Source of the DNA: CAZOVK01 sp964583165
GTDB lineage: Bacteria > Bacillota > Clostridia > Lachnospirales > WRAX01
Length of the DNA: 23,915 bases
Reading direction: 5' to 3'
Assembly: GCA_964583165.1 (NCBI GenBank)
Contig: CAZOVK010000032.1
Span: 1-23,915 of the forward strand
In this document: piece after piece, positions 7,488 to 15,632 of the stretch
How positions within the stretch are numbered: the first letter of the stretch is position 1
Layout: each line of letters starts with the position of its first letter
Program-made: the position numbers and the translations under genes
The notes under the pieces: generated by a model
The model's input: the letters and a program-made list of their open reading frames with translations, nothing else
Told to the model about the DNA's origin: nothing
Database searches by the model: none

Positions 7488-8279
7488 CTAGACAGCGTGT
7501 GAATCGCGCTTAGTGTACAGCATAAACGCCGCAACCACACAGGCAATTATGATGACAAAAGCTGTAATAACATATTGAATCTCAAACCCGCCGTCAAAAA
7601 ACAGCGCTTGCGGGCTGAAATATTTGAGCGGCGCAACGAAGCGGATGAACTCTTCTTCAAGTATCGAATTTAGCGCCGAAAGTATAAAGCCCGCGAAACC
7701 CATAGCCGTTGCCGCGCCCGATACTGTTCTGACACGTTTGGCAAATACCGCGTAGAACATGCCGCCCGTGTAGAACACAAGTTGTGTGAAGAACAGAGCC
7801 AATGACGCGAGTAGCATTGAGCCGCCATCTACATTATTGTTCATTCCACCGATATACGAAACGATTATAAAGACCAAATTACCCGCCAGCATGATTGTCA
7901 AACCACTCAGAGCCTTCGACACAAAAACCGTAGTTCTCGAAATAGGCTTCGCAAGCAGGAAATCTTCACATTTCGAGCGTTTCTCACGCGCGAAACAGGA
8001 GATACTAAGCGTAGAAGCCAGAATCGCGCCAAATAGTGACACATACGTAAACGAGAAACCGTAGAACCCGCCATATGAAAACATCATGCTCATCTCAAAA
8101 CCGAACGCCGCCGTAAATTCGGGCGGGAAGCCCGCGAGAATCTTCAACACTTGGTCTTGTGCGTCAGCAAACGCCGGGTAAATACCCGCCATGAACACAA
8201 GAATCAGCGCGATTAAGAGCGCGAACCACAACACGCCCGTTTTGAGCTGCTGTTTAAGCTCAAACAGATAAATATTCAT
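7488..8279 (-). CDS. ABC-2 type transporter permease (first permease of operon)
   Basis: 263 residues, about six membrane helices, with a large loop after the first helix (near 36-68) and a FAREKRSKCEDFLLAKPISR cytoplasmic segment near 98-117. This kind of segment (KR..EDFLLAKPISR) is common in ABC-2 permeases and is thought to lie near the ATPase interface. I chose the ATG at 8279, ten bases after the stop of the upstream ATPase and preceded by GGGGTG; a longer reading from 8372 would overlap the ATPase gene deeply and starts with a non-hydrophobic stretch. The substrate is unknown. Confidence 0.85.
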   Translation of the reverse strand: MNIYLFELKQQLKTGVLWFALLIALILVFMAGIYPAFADAQDQVLKILAGFPPEFTAAFGFEMSMMFSYGGFYGFSFTYVSLFGAILASTLSISCFAREKRSKCEDFLLAKPISRTTVFVSKALSGLTIMLAGNLVFIIVSYIGGMNNNVDGGSMLLASLALFFTQLVFYTGGMFYAVFAKRVRTVSGAATAMGFAGFILSALNSILEEEFIRFVAPLKYFSPQALFFDGGFEIQYVITAFVIIIACVVAAFMLYTKRDSHAV

Positions 8280-8289
8280 CCGCCCACCC

Positions 8290-9165
8290 CTAACTGTAAT
8301 AGTGCATGAAGATGTCTTCGAGCGATGGTTCTGTGATGTCAAGGTTCGTGAGTTTGAGTTTGCCGATTTCAATCAACAGCGCGTTCACGTCACCGCGGTA
8401 TAAAAATGACGCGTTGTGAACGTTAATGGCAATGTCGGCCGCGCCTGTGACTGTGAAACCTGCGGGTATCACATCTGTGGCCGAGAGGTTGACGCGCTTA
8501 TACGAATCGTTCCTAAGTTCGGCAATTCGCTGTGTCCGGATGATGCGCCCGTCTTTGATAATCGCCACGCGGTCACAGATGCGCTGAACCTCGCTCAAAA
8601 TGTGTGACGAGAACAACACCGTTGCGCCGCGCCCATTTTCTTCCTTGATAAGCTCAAAAAACGTCTTCTGCATGAGCGGGTCAAGACCGCTCGTGGGTTC
8701 GTCCAGAATAATGAGCTTGGGGCTGTGCAATAGGCCTTGCACAATGCCGACCTTCTTCTTGTTCCCGAGGCTCATATCCTCAATCTTTTTCGATAAATCT
8801 AAATCCAGCGCATCCGCCAGCTTTTTAATCCGCGCCGAACAATCCTTGCCGTAAAAACTCGCCGAGTAACTCAAAAGTTCCCGCGCGCGCATGTTGTCAT
8901 AGTAAAAAACCTCACTCGGCAGATACCCAACCTCTTGCAGGATTTTCACCTTGTCTTTTTCACAATCCAGCCCGAAGATATGCGCTTCGCCACTGGTTTT
9001 GTAAATAAGCGACAACAGTGTGCGTATTGTCGTAGATTTTCCCGCGCCGTTCGGCCCGATAAAGCCAAAAATCTCGCCCTGACCTACGGTCATGTCCACG
9101 TCGATAATGCCGCGTGATTTACCGTAGTATTTCGTGAGCTTGCGTGTTTCAATTATCGCGCTCAT
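8290..9165 (-). CDS. ABC transporter ATP-binding protein (first set)
   Basis: 291 residues: Walker A GPNGAGKST at 37-45, signature region MSLGNKKK at 131-138, Walker B LIILDE at 151-156, the SGLD D-loop and the switch His188 in SSHILSE. SLGNKKK departs from the LSGGQ consensus, but this form is common in Firmicute ABC-2 exporters, so I do not read it as inactive. The C-terminus ends SLEDIFMHYYS. The ATG at 9165 overlaps the tetR stop as ATGA with AAGGAGGAG just upstream, so translation is coupled to the regulator. An in-frame upstream reading to 9210 would run into tetR and is rejected. Confidence 0.9.
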   Translation of the reverse strand: MSAIIETRKLTKYYGKSRGIIDVDMTVGQGEIFGFIGPNGAGKSTTIRTLLSLIYKTSGEAHIFGLDCEKDKVKILQEVGYLPSEVFYYDNMRARELLSYSASFYGKDCSARIKKLADALDLDLSKKIEDMSLGNKKKVGIVQGLLHSPKLIILDEPTSGLDPLMQKTFFELIKEENGRGATVLFSSHILSEVQRICDRVAIIKDGRIIRTQRIAELRNDSYKRVNLSATDVIPAGFTVTGAADIAINVHNASFLYRGDVNALLIEIGKLKLTNLDITEPSLEDIFMHYYS

Positions 9166-9791
9166 AAAAACTCCTCCTTGTAGAGATTCTGTTTGAGCAT
9201 TTGCATACATGCAGTAAATTCAGTCATCATGGCCTCAATGTCGTAATCAGCAATATCACTTGGGCTAGTCATACCGTTAACATAACCCTCCGAATATTTC
9301 ACGAGCATATTCAGCACGAGCGCAGGGTCAACGCCTTCCTTGAATTTACTTGTGTCTATGCCCCCTAACGCTATATCTCCGCGAAACGCCTCCGCATACT
9401 GCATAAAGGCTTCAATTTCGCCGACAACCTCGCTATCCTTTTCGAAATAAACGCTGGTCAGAAACATTAACATGGCCGGGTGCTTCTTTATCAGCCCCAA
9501 TTTTATACTGGACGCTTGCAAGATTATATTGAAGAAATCCGTCATGTCGGCCGGCAGGCTCTCCTTAAATTCCCTTTCGAGAAGTTCGCCCGATAGTTCG
9601 ATTAGATATAGATATAGCGCCTTCTTATTGCCGAAATAGTGGAATACCATCCCCTTTGATATGCCCGAAGCCTTGGCTATATCGTTGACAGAGGCTTTTT
9701 TATAGCCCATTTTGCCGAATATGTTCATGGCCGCGTCAACGATTATCTTCTGTTTTTCGGGCTGTAGCGCCAAAAACTTTTCCAATAACAT
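9162..9791 (-). CDS. TetR/AcrR-family transcriptional repressor of the ABC operon
   Basis: About 209 residues. The N-terminal helix-turn-helix (about 12-57) reads IIVDAAMNIFGKMGYKKAS then VNDIAKASGISKGMVFHYFG, the classic TetR pattern; the variable C-terminal helical half would bind a ligand. It is the first gene of the operon and overlaps the ATPase gene by four bases. Two palindromes in its own promoter make autorepression, relieved by a substrate of the exporters, the likely control. The start is not certain: ATG at 9791, GTG at 9794 and TTG at 9785 are all possible, and AGGTG sits very close to the ATG. Confidence 0.9.
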   Translation of the reverse strand: MLLEKFLALQPEKQKIIVDAAMNIFGKMGYKKASVNDIAKASGISKGMVFHYFGNKKALYLYLIELSGELLEREFKESLPADMTDFFNIILQASSIKLGLIKKHPAMLMFLTSVYFEKDSEVVGEIEAFMQYAEAFRGDIALGGIDTSKFKEGVDPALVLNMLVKYSEGYVNGMTSPSDIADYDIEAMMTEFTACMQMLKQNLYKEEFL

Positions 9792-9805
9792 CACCTGCGT
9801 TTGTA

Positions 9806-9822
9806 TTAACCGTTTCGGTCAA
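9806..9822. promoter_or_regulatory. TetR-type operator, downstream copy
   Basis: TTAACCGT-T-TCGGTCAA, the same 17-bp palindrome with two changes in the left arm, centred on 9814. It is 33 bp (about three helix turns) from the perfect copy, so both lie on the same DNA face, around the predicted transcription start. Confidence 0.65.
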
Positions 9823-9826
9823 TACT

Positions 9827-9855
9827 ATAATAACACAGTTGACCGATTCGGTCAA
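9827..9855 (-). promoter_or_regulatory. promoter of the tetR-ABC operon
   Basis: On the minus strand TTGACC (9855-9850), a 17-base spacer and TATTAT (9832-9827). The -35 hexamer is part of one TetR-type palindrome and the predicted transcription start lies next to the second. Confidence 0.75.
9839..9855. promoter_or_regulatory. TetR-type operator, upstream copy
   Basis: A perfect 17-bp palindrome, TTGACCGA-T-TCGGTCAA, centred on 9847. It covers the -35 box of the tetR promoter, where a bound repressor would block RNA polymerase. Confidence 0.7.
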
Positions 9856-9864
9856 TAGTAAAGT

Positions 9865-9892
9865 AAAAAAATCGTCGGAAGATTCCGACGAC
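9865..9892 (-). terminator. Rho-independent terminator after oppF
   Basis: The stem TCGTCGGA (9872-9879) pairs with TCCGACGA (9884-9891) around a short loop. In the leftward direction it is followed by TTTTTTT. It starts eight bases after the oppF stop. T residues on the other side also make it weakly bidirectional. Confidence 0.88.
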
Positions 9893-9899
9893 ATTTTTT

Positions 9900-10871
9900 C
9901 TATGTCAATTCATGACAGCTTGCGTAATGCCCCTCGCTCACGAGAACACGAGGCGGCGCTTCTGATGCGCATTGGCTCTGGGCTTTTGGGCAACGTGTAT
10001 GGAACACACAACCCTTGAAATCGGGCGTATTCGCTGGAATTTCGCCTTTGAGTATCACGCGCTTCTTACCCGTCTTTGAGTGTGACAACTCAGGAACGGC
10101 AGAGAACAGCGCCTTTGTATACGGATGAACAGGGTTCGCAAATAAATCATCAGTAGCGGCATCTTCAACAATCGTACCCAAGTACATAACGCCGATTCTG
10201 CTGGATATATACCGCACAACACTGATGTCATGCGTGATAAATAGGAAGGTAATCTTCAACTTTCTCTGAAGTTCTCTCATTAGATTCAGTATTTGCGCCT
10301 GTATTGACACATCGAGCGCTGACACCGGCTCGTCACAAATGACTATTTTCGGCTCCATGATAAGCGCACGCGCAAGACCTATGCGTTGTCGCTGACCGCC
10401 CGAAAACTCATGCGGGTAACGGAAGTAATGCTCCGGTTGAAGCCCGACTGTCTGTAGGATGTCAAAGACGCGCTCTTGCCGTTCCTTCTGACTGCCGCGC
10501 TTTTGGATGATAAGTGGCTCCTCGAGTAAAGCCCCTACCCTCTTGCGCGGGTTCAACGACGAAAACGGGTCTTGAAACACCATTTGAATGTCGCCGCGCA
10601 ACGGCCTATATGCCTCGTTCGACAACTTCGTGAGGTCAACTCCCTTATACATGGCCGTTCCGCCGTCAGCGGGCGCAAGCCCAAGAATAGCTCTGCCTGT
10701 CGTGGTTTTGCCCGAGCCCGATTCGCCGACTAACCCAAAAGTTTCGCCCTCGTATAAGCTGAAATTCACATTTGAAATCGCATTGATATATGAAACAGGG
10801 CCGAAAAGCTTCCCGAAACGCCCATAGACAGGGTATTTCTTCTGCAAGTTGCTGACTGTGAGTATCTCCAC
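9900..10871 (-). CDS. oppF: oligopeptide/dipeptide ABC importer, ATP-binding protein OppF-type
   Basis: 323 residues. Walker A GESGSGKTT at 49-57, then FQDPFSSLNPRKR (Q-loop), signature FSGGQRQRIGLARAL, Walker B KIVICDEP and switch His in FITHD. The C-terminal Opp/Dpp domain has HPYTKAL and a four-Cys pattern (GCVFHTRCP, then two further Cys), a motif reported to hold an iron-sulfur cluster in some peptide transporters. The GTG start at 10871 has GGAGGT six bases upstream and stands two bases after the oppD stop; an ATG at 10904 would overlap oppD and lacks a good site. It energises the OppBC channel with OppD. Confidence 0.93.
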   Translation of the reverse strand: MEILTVSNLQKKYPVYGRFGKLFGPVSYINAISNVNFSLYEGETFGLVGESGSGKTTTGRAILGLAPADGGTAMYKGVDLTKLSNEAYRPLRGDIQMVFQDPFSSLNPRKRVGALLEEPLIIQKRGSQKERQERVFDILQTVGLQPEHYFRYPHEFSGGQRQRIGLARALIMEPKIVICDEPVSALDVSIQAQILNLMRELQRKLKITFLFITHDISVVRYISSRIGVMYLGTIVEDAATDDLFANPVHPYTKALFSAVPELSHSKTGKKRVILKGEIPANTPDFKGCVFHTRCPKAQSQCASEAPPRVLVSEGHYASCHELT

Positions 10872-10873
10872 AA

Positions 10874-11860
10874 CTACACCTCCAAACCCGGGTAGCCCCA
10901 GCATTTCACGCGGTGACCATTACCGCGCGGTTCTGCCATTGGCGGCTCCTGTTCAAAGCACTTTGGGCACGCCACGGGGCAACGTGTTGAAAACCGACAG
11001 CCCTTAGGGATGTTCAGCAAAGACGGCACTGTTCCGTCAATGACATGTAACGTTGCGTCGCGGTCACCGTCCATACGTGGTATGCTCTTAATCAGCCCTT
11101 GTGTGTACGGGTGCATAGGGGATTCAAACAGGGTTTCGGTCTTGGTATCTTCAACAATTTGCCCGAGATACATAACACGGACTGTATCGCAGAGTTCAGA
11201 GATTACACCGAGGTCATGGGTGATGAAGAGGACAGCCATACCCAAACGCTCGTTGAGTTCAAGAATCAAGTCCAGAATTTGGGCTTGAATCGTCACGTCC
11301 AATGCGGTTGTAGGTTCATCTGCTATTAGTAGCGCAGGTTCACACGCCAGTGCCATCGCTATCATCACGCGTTGTTGCATACCGCCCGACAGTTCATGCG
11401 GGAATTGCGCGAAACACCGCGCGGGGTTTGCGATACCCGTCATTTCCAGTAGAGAAATGGCGCGCTCCTTTGCCTGTTGCGTCGACATCTGTTTATGTAG
11501 TTTCAAAACCTCGCACATCTGATTCCCAATAGTGTAAACGGGGTTCAGTGACGTAAGTGGGTCTTGGAAGATGACAGAAATCTTATTCCCACGGATTGAG
11601 CGCATGTACGAAATGGGCTTATCGAGCAGGTTTTCACCCTGAAACACAATCTCTCCCGAATAATTCACGTGGTCGGTATGTTCCAGCAATCTCAGAATCG
11701 TTTGGGACATTACGCTCTTACCACAGCCCGATTCACCGACTATACCCACAATCTCTTTGGGCGCGACAGCGAAACTCACGCCGTCAACAGCCGTAAGCAG
11801 TCCGCGCTCTGTATGAAATTGAACGCGCAAGTCCTTTACTTCCAGTAAAACATTATCCAT
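10874..11860 (-). CDS. oppD: oligopeptide/dipeptide ABC importer, ATP-binding protein OppD-type
   Basis: 328 residues. Walker A GESGCGKS at 42-49, Q-loop FQDPLTSLNPVYT, signature LSGGMQQRVMIAMAL, Walker B LLIADEP and switch His in FITHDLGV. The C-terminal region contains HPYTQGL and the Cys-rich segment GCRFSTRCPVACPKC typical of OppD/DppD. The ATG at 11860 is preceded by AGGAG eight bases upstream; it follows oppC by 22 bases. It forms the ATPase heterodimer with OppF at the cytoplasmic face. Confidence 0.93.
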   Translation of the reverse strand: MDNVLLEVKDLRVQFHTERGLLTAVDGVSFAVAPKEIVGIVGESGCGKSVMSQTILRLLEHTDHVNYSGEIVFQGENLLDKPISYMRSIRGNKISVIFQDPLTSLNPVYTIGNQMCEVLKLHKQMSTQQAKERAISLLEMTGIANPARCFAQFPHELSGGMQQRVMIAMALACEPALLIADEPTTALDVTIQAQILDLILELNERLGMAVLFITHDLGVISELCDTVRVMYLGQIVEDTKTETLFESPMHPYTQGLIKSIPRMDGDRDATLHVIDGTVPSLLNIPKGCRFSTRCPVACPKCFEQEPPMAEPRGNGHRVKCWGYPGLEV

Positions 11861-11882
11861 ATGGTCAACTCCTATGGATTTA

Positions 11883-12776
11883 TTATTTTTTAGCCTTGGT
11901 GCGCGGGTCAAATACATCGCGCAAACCGTCGCCAAGTAGGTTCAAACTCAAAACGGACAGCACAGTTGCCGTGCCCGGGAAGACGACCATCCACCAAGCT
12001 TTATTGATGACAAGCTTACTCGCCTGCAAGATGCTACCCCAACTCGGTTCAGGGGCTGGGATGCCCGCGCCCAAGAAGCTCAACGCCGCTTCTGATAGAA
12101 TCGCTGACGCAAAAATGAAAGTTGCTTGAACAAGTAGCGGCGACAGGACATTGGGAACAATATTCTGCCAGAGAATACGCATATGCCCCGCGCCTTGAAT
12201 CTTTACGGCTTCAATATACACCTGTTCACGCACAACCAGCGCAGACGCGCGAACCACACGCGCGACACTTGGCGTAAACACAACCGTCAGCGCGATAACA
12301 ACATTCCACATAGACGGCCCCAACGCCGCCATCAACGCAATCGCCAGCAGAACACCCGGGATTGCAATCAGCCCGTCACAGATACGCATGAAAATATTGT
12401 CGAGAATTTTGAAATAACTCGCGTAAATGCCGATGACAAGCCCGATAAACGCCGAGAGAATCGACACAATCAACCCAACGGATATTGACACCCGCGCTCC
12501 GTAGAACACGCGCGTCATCAAATCGCGCCCATATTCGTCCGTGCCCATCAGATTAGTGGCAGACGGCGGTTGCAGGCGGTTGAGTACGCTCATCTCAAAC
12601 GGGTCATACTTCGTGAGCACGGGCGCAAGCAGCGCCATTAGTATGAACACGATAATGATGACCGCGCCAATCATGAGCGAAGGGTTTGACCGCACCTTGC
12701 GAATCGTCAAATCGCGCTGCTCCTTTTGCAGGCGCACGCGAATTTGTTCTATAGTTTCTGTGTTTGAAACGCCCAT
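11883..12776 (-). CDS. oppC: oligopeptide/dipeptide ABC importer, permease OppC-type
   Basis: 297 residues. A basic cytoplasmic N-terminus (about 1-40) is followed by a first membrane helix (about 41-60), an LMGTDEYGRDLMTRVFYGAR motif typical of OppC/DppC, and five further helices. The EAA-like coupling loop is GAGHMRILWQNIVPNVLSPL, followed by ILSEAALSFLGAGIP. The ATG at 12776 follows a G-rich ribosome site. It is the second channel subunit, partner of OppB. Confidence 0.93.
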   Translation of the reverse strand: MGVSNTETIEQIRVRLQKEQRDLTIRKVRSNPSLMIGAVIIIVFILMALLAPVLTKYDPFEMSVLNRLQPPSATNLMGTDEYGRDLMTRVFYGARVSISVGLIVSILSAFIGLVIGIYASYFKILDNIFMRICDGLIAIPGVLLAIALMAALGPSMWNVVIALTVVFTPSVARVVRASALVVREQVYIEAVKIQGAGHMRILWQNIVPNVLSPLLVQATFIFASAILSEAALSFLGAGIPAPEPSWGSILQASKLVINKAWWMVVFPGTATVLSVLSLNLLGDGLRDVFDPRTKAKK

Positions 12777-12786
12777 TTTCTCCCCC

Positions 12787-13737
12787 CTACTTTCTATCCA
12801 GGCGCACACGCGGGTCAATCACGCCGTAAAGCAGGTCAACCGTCAGGTTAATCGCAACATAAACAACAGTGACGAACAGCACAACACCCTGAATAACCGC
12901 CATATCACGGCGCGCTATCGAATTGAGTATGAGTTGCCCCATGCCCGGGATATTAAACAGGGACTCGACAACGACTGCGCCTGTTACGAGCGTGCCAAAT
13001 GTCTGGGCGACGATAGTTAATATAGGAAGAGATGCATTTTTGAACGCGTGTTTAAGCAAAACTACGATTTCGCGCAAACCCTTGGCGCGGGCAGTCTTCA
13101 TGTAGTTCAGGTGAAGTACGTCCAGCATAGCGGAGCGTGTCATGCGCGTAATGAGCGCCGCCTGAACCGTTCCGAGCGCGATACTGGGCAAAATGAGGTA
13201 ACGCAAATGTGTCGCAAGCCCCATACTAAGTGGTTTGTAACCCGCGACAGGCAGAAGTGATAACCCCACGCCGAACACAAGCATAAGGAAAAGCCCCAGC
13301 AAGAAGCCCGGTATCGCCATACCTAACAGCGAAACAGTCATAAGCGTTGTATCGATAACCGTTCCGCGCTTGTAGGCGGCCAGAATACCAAAGGGTATCG
13401 CCAAAAGTATCGCAATTATTTGCGCAAGGATTGCAAGGCTCAATGTCGGTTGCAGGTGTTCCACAATCGCTTCTGAAACGGGCATTTTCATAAAAATCGA
13501 ATCGCCCAAATCACCCTTAACGACATTACCCATCCACCGCGTATATTGTGCAAACAGCGGGTCATTGTAGCCCAGTTGTTCGTTCAGCGCGTTTATTTCT
13601 TCGGGCGTGGCTTCAATGCCCAACAGCGTCGCGGCGGGGCCACCCGGCGTGAGATGCGTAATCATGAAAATTACGATAGAAACAATAAAAAGCACAGGGA
13701 TTAGTGATAAAATCCGTTTTACTATATAGCCTAGCAC
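12787..13737 (-). CDS. oppB: oligopeptide/dipeptide ABC importer, permease OppB-type
   Basis: 316 residues with about six membrane helices. It starts MLGYIVKRILSLIPVLFIV, the usual OppB/DppB entry, with THLTPGGPA and LGYNDPLFAQYTRW in the first loop, and the coupling-loop region ARAKGLREIVVLLKHAFKNA, then VVVESLFNIPGMGQL. It starts at a GTG (13737) with AGAGGTGA upstream; a nearby ATG is out of frame. It follows oppA after 79 bases that hold a hairpin. Confidence 0.93.
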   Translation of the reverse strand: MLGYIVKRILSLIPVLFIVSIVIFMITHLTPGGPAATLLGIEATPEEINALNEQLGYNDPLFAQYTRWMGNVVKGDLGDSIFMKMPVSEAIVEHLQPTLSLAILAQIIAILLAIPFGILAAYKRGTVIDTTLMTVSLLGMAIPGFLLGLFLMLVFGVGLSLLPVAGYKPLSMGLATHLRYLILPSIALGTVQAALITRMTRSAMLDVLHLNYMKTARAKGLREIVVLLKHAFKNASLPILTIVAQTFGTLVTGAVVVESLFNIPGMGQLILNSIARRDMAVIQGVVLFVTVVYVAINLTVDLLYGVIDPRVRLDRK

Positions 13738-13770
13738 GGGACATCACCTCTGTAAGGTCAAATATCAAAA

Positions 13771-13798
13771 GAAGCCGGGAGCCGGAGATTCCGGCTTC
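13771..13798 (-). terminator. oppA-oppB intergenic hairpin, likely leaky terminator or 3' stabiliser
   Basis: The leftward transcript can pair GAAGCCGG with CCGGCTTC (eight bases, 12-base loop), followed directly by TTTTGAT, a weak T-tract. A competing ten-pair stem with a three-base loop (13777-13786 with 13790-13799, one G-U) uses the same region. Hairpins after the binding-protein gene are common in ABC importer operons and give more binding protein than channel. Confidence 0.6.
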
Positions 13799-13816
13799 CA
13801 GCCACGTTTTAAGCAA

Positions 13817-15454
13817 CTATTTTGCGACTTTTACGTTCCAATACACTGCTTGGTCGAAGAATGTAAGGTTTTCAACCTTGTCTGTTGACGCCATTGCGGA
13901 CGAATAGTGACCTAATGCTGTTGACGAACCATATTCATACATGAACGTCTGAAGGGTATTCCAAGCCTCCTTGGCTTTATCCAAGTTTTCAGCCTGACGG
14001 ATAGCCGCGAGCATTTCTGGCAGTTCGGGCGCGTTGAAGCCCGCCCATGTCGGGTTCACGGCGAGAATCTGCGGCGGTGTAAGGTTGTAACCGTTGGACG
14101 TGATGAAAATATCCCACTTGGACAAATCGCCCTTTGTTTCAAGGAAAGTCGGGAAGTCAAAGTTAATGACCTCTGCATTGAAGCCCACGCGGCGCAACTG
14201 CTCTTGAACAACAAGGGTCGCGGCGTACATCTCCTGATAGTCCTTCGTTGTAAGAAGCGTTATCTTCTCGCCATTATAGCCGAGTTCAGCCATAAGCTCT
14301 TTCGCCTTCTCAGGGTTATTCTGGTTATACAGTTCCTTGCCACCCGGCACGAACCATTGTGTCTGGAGCATATTCATGTAACCGCCGTCCAACTTATACA
14401 TATTGGGGTCGGCGAATGCCGCAAGCATGATTTCATCCATATTGAGCGCGGTCATTACCGCTTGTCGGTATTTCACGTCAGCGAGAATGCCCTGTTGTGT
14501 ATTTAAGAATGCGTTAAGCGAGCCGCCCGAACGTGTGTAGAGAGCTACGACGCCAACTGTTGAAAGTTCCTCGTAGTTCTCAATGGGTACGCTCTCAACT
14601 ATGTCATACTCACCGGTTCTGATACCCGCGATACGCGTTGCGTGGTCGGGTACGAAATAGAAATAGATAGTTTTTGTGGGGGCTTCCTTTTTGCCGTTAA
14701 AGCCTGTTGACAGCGTATCACTATAAGGCTGATAGCCGTCGTATCTTTCTAGCATTATGTACTGGTCGGGCTTCCATTCCTTGAACACATAGGGGCCTGT
14801 GCCGATGTATTCAGAGATACCCTCGGCGGGCGAATTCTCAACAATGTCTTTCGGCATGATAGCCGCGAATTGTGAACGTGTCGCAAGAATGATTAAAACG
14901 TCGGTTGTGGCCTTTTCAACCGTCAACTTAACTGTATATGGGTCAAGCTCTTCAAACTTCGCGTTCGGAAGCAAGTTAGCAGCGCGGGTGTTGGCCGTGA
15001 GCCAGCGGTTCATAGACGCTACCACGTCCTCTGCCTGCAACTCCTTGCCATTGTGGAACTTCACGCCTTGGCGTAGCTTGAATGTGTAGGAAAGTCTGTC
15101 CTCGCTGATTTCATACGATTCGGCAAGCTCTGGTGTCGGCTCATAGCTACCGTTAAGCGACATGAGTTGCTCAAAGATACAGCCGCCGACAGTCAGCGAA
15201 AGTTGAGAAACCGTAATGGCTGTGTCCAGCGTGGGCGGCTGGGCTGTCAGCGCCACTTCAAGTGTGTCTTTGTAAGATGCCGCCGGCGCCGGAGTGGGCG
15301 CGGGTGTTGCGCTTGTGCCGCTTGATGGGGCGGGTGTCGCGCTGGTTGTGTTAGACGGTGATGATGCAGGGCTGTTTGTTGCGCCGCCACAAGCTGATAA
15401 CATAAACACTAAGCAGAGTAATAACGAGAGGTACACTGGTAGTTTTGTCTTCAA
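13817..15454 (-). CDS. oppA: oligopeptide ABC importer substrate-binding lipoprotein
   Basis: 545 residues of the family 5 extracellular solute-binding type. It has a lipoprotein signal with lipobox LSAC (Cys22), a low-complexity Ser/Thr/Pro/Ala linker (about 25-60), then the binding domain with GGCIFEQLMSL, LRQGVKFHNGKELQAEDVV and IGTGPYVFKEW. It would be tethered outside the membrane and pass peptides, or possibly another family 5 ligand, to OppBCDF. The TTG start at 15454 is fixed by AGGTGA six bases upstream and the signal peptide; an ATG five bases upstream is out of frame. The ligand cannot be told from sequence alone. Confidence 0.92.
   Translation of the reverse strand: MKTKLPVYLSLLLCLVFMLSACGGATNSPASSPSNTTSATPAPSSGTSATPAPTPAPAASYKDTLEVALTAQPPTLDTAITVSQLSLTVGGCIFEQLMSLNGSYEPTPELAESYEISEDRLSYTFKLRQGVKFHNGKELQAEDVVASMNRWLTANTRAANLLPNAKFEELDPYTVKLTVEKATTDVLIILATRSQFAAIMPKDIVENSPAEGISEYIGTGPYVFKEWKPDQYIMLERYDGYQPYSDTLSTGFNGKKEAPTKTIYFYFVPDHATRIAGIRTGEYDIVESVPIENYEELSTVGVVALYTRSGGSLNAFLNTQQGILADVKYRQAVMTALNMDEIMLAAFADPNMYKLDGGYMNMLQTQWFVPGGKELYNQNNPEKAKELMAELGYNGEKITLLTTKDYQEMYAATLVVQEQLRRVGFNAEVINFDFPTFLETKGDLSKWDIFITSNGYNLTPPQILAVNPTWAGFNAPELPEMLAAIRQAENLDKAKEAWNTLQTFMYEYGSSTALGHYSSAMASTDKVENLTFFDQAVYWNVKVAK
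15300..15359. repeat. two-copy 30-bp tandem repeat in the oppA linker
   Basis: Two imperfect 30-bp units (15300-15329 and 15330-15359) encode the ten-residue pattern TSATPAPSSG and TSATPAPTPA, part of the flexible linker between the lipid anchor and the binding domain. Such repeats can change copy number by slippage. Confidence 0.7.
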
Positions 15455-15507
15455 TCATTCTCACCTTTCGATAATATTTTGTTACTATAACTAACTACAT
15501 CATCGTG

Positions 15508-15536
15508 ATTCTACCATTATTTACTATTTTTGTCAA
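15508..15536 (-). promoter_or_regulatory. promoter of the opp operon
   Basis: On the minus strand a consensus TTGACA (15536-15531), 17 bases, and TAGAAT (15513-15508), with TG at the extended -10 position. The leader to the oppA TTG would be about 47 bases. Confidence 0.85.
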
Positions 15537-15572
15537 CATAATCTATCTGTTTTGTTCAAAATATCCAAAGGC

Positions 15573-15601
15573 TTGACACATGTAGGTTTTAGTTTTACAA
15601 T
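15573..15601 (+). promoter_or_regulatory. promoter of the serine hydrolase operon
   Basis: TTGACA (15573-15578), 17 bases, TACAAT (15596-15601), about 30 bases before the first gene. It is divergent from the opp promoter, the two -35 boxes being about 36 bases apart. Confidence 0.85.
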
Positions 15602-15632
15602 GGTATGTATTATATCGGTAGGGGGATTGATT

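Noticed and set aside
15352..15459. 35-residue out-of-frame ORF starting at the ATG at 15459, overlapping the start of oppA
   Set aside because: The ribosome site is too close to this ATG and well placed for the oppA TTG; the ORF is a shadow of the oppA signal and linker region.
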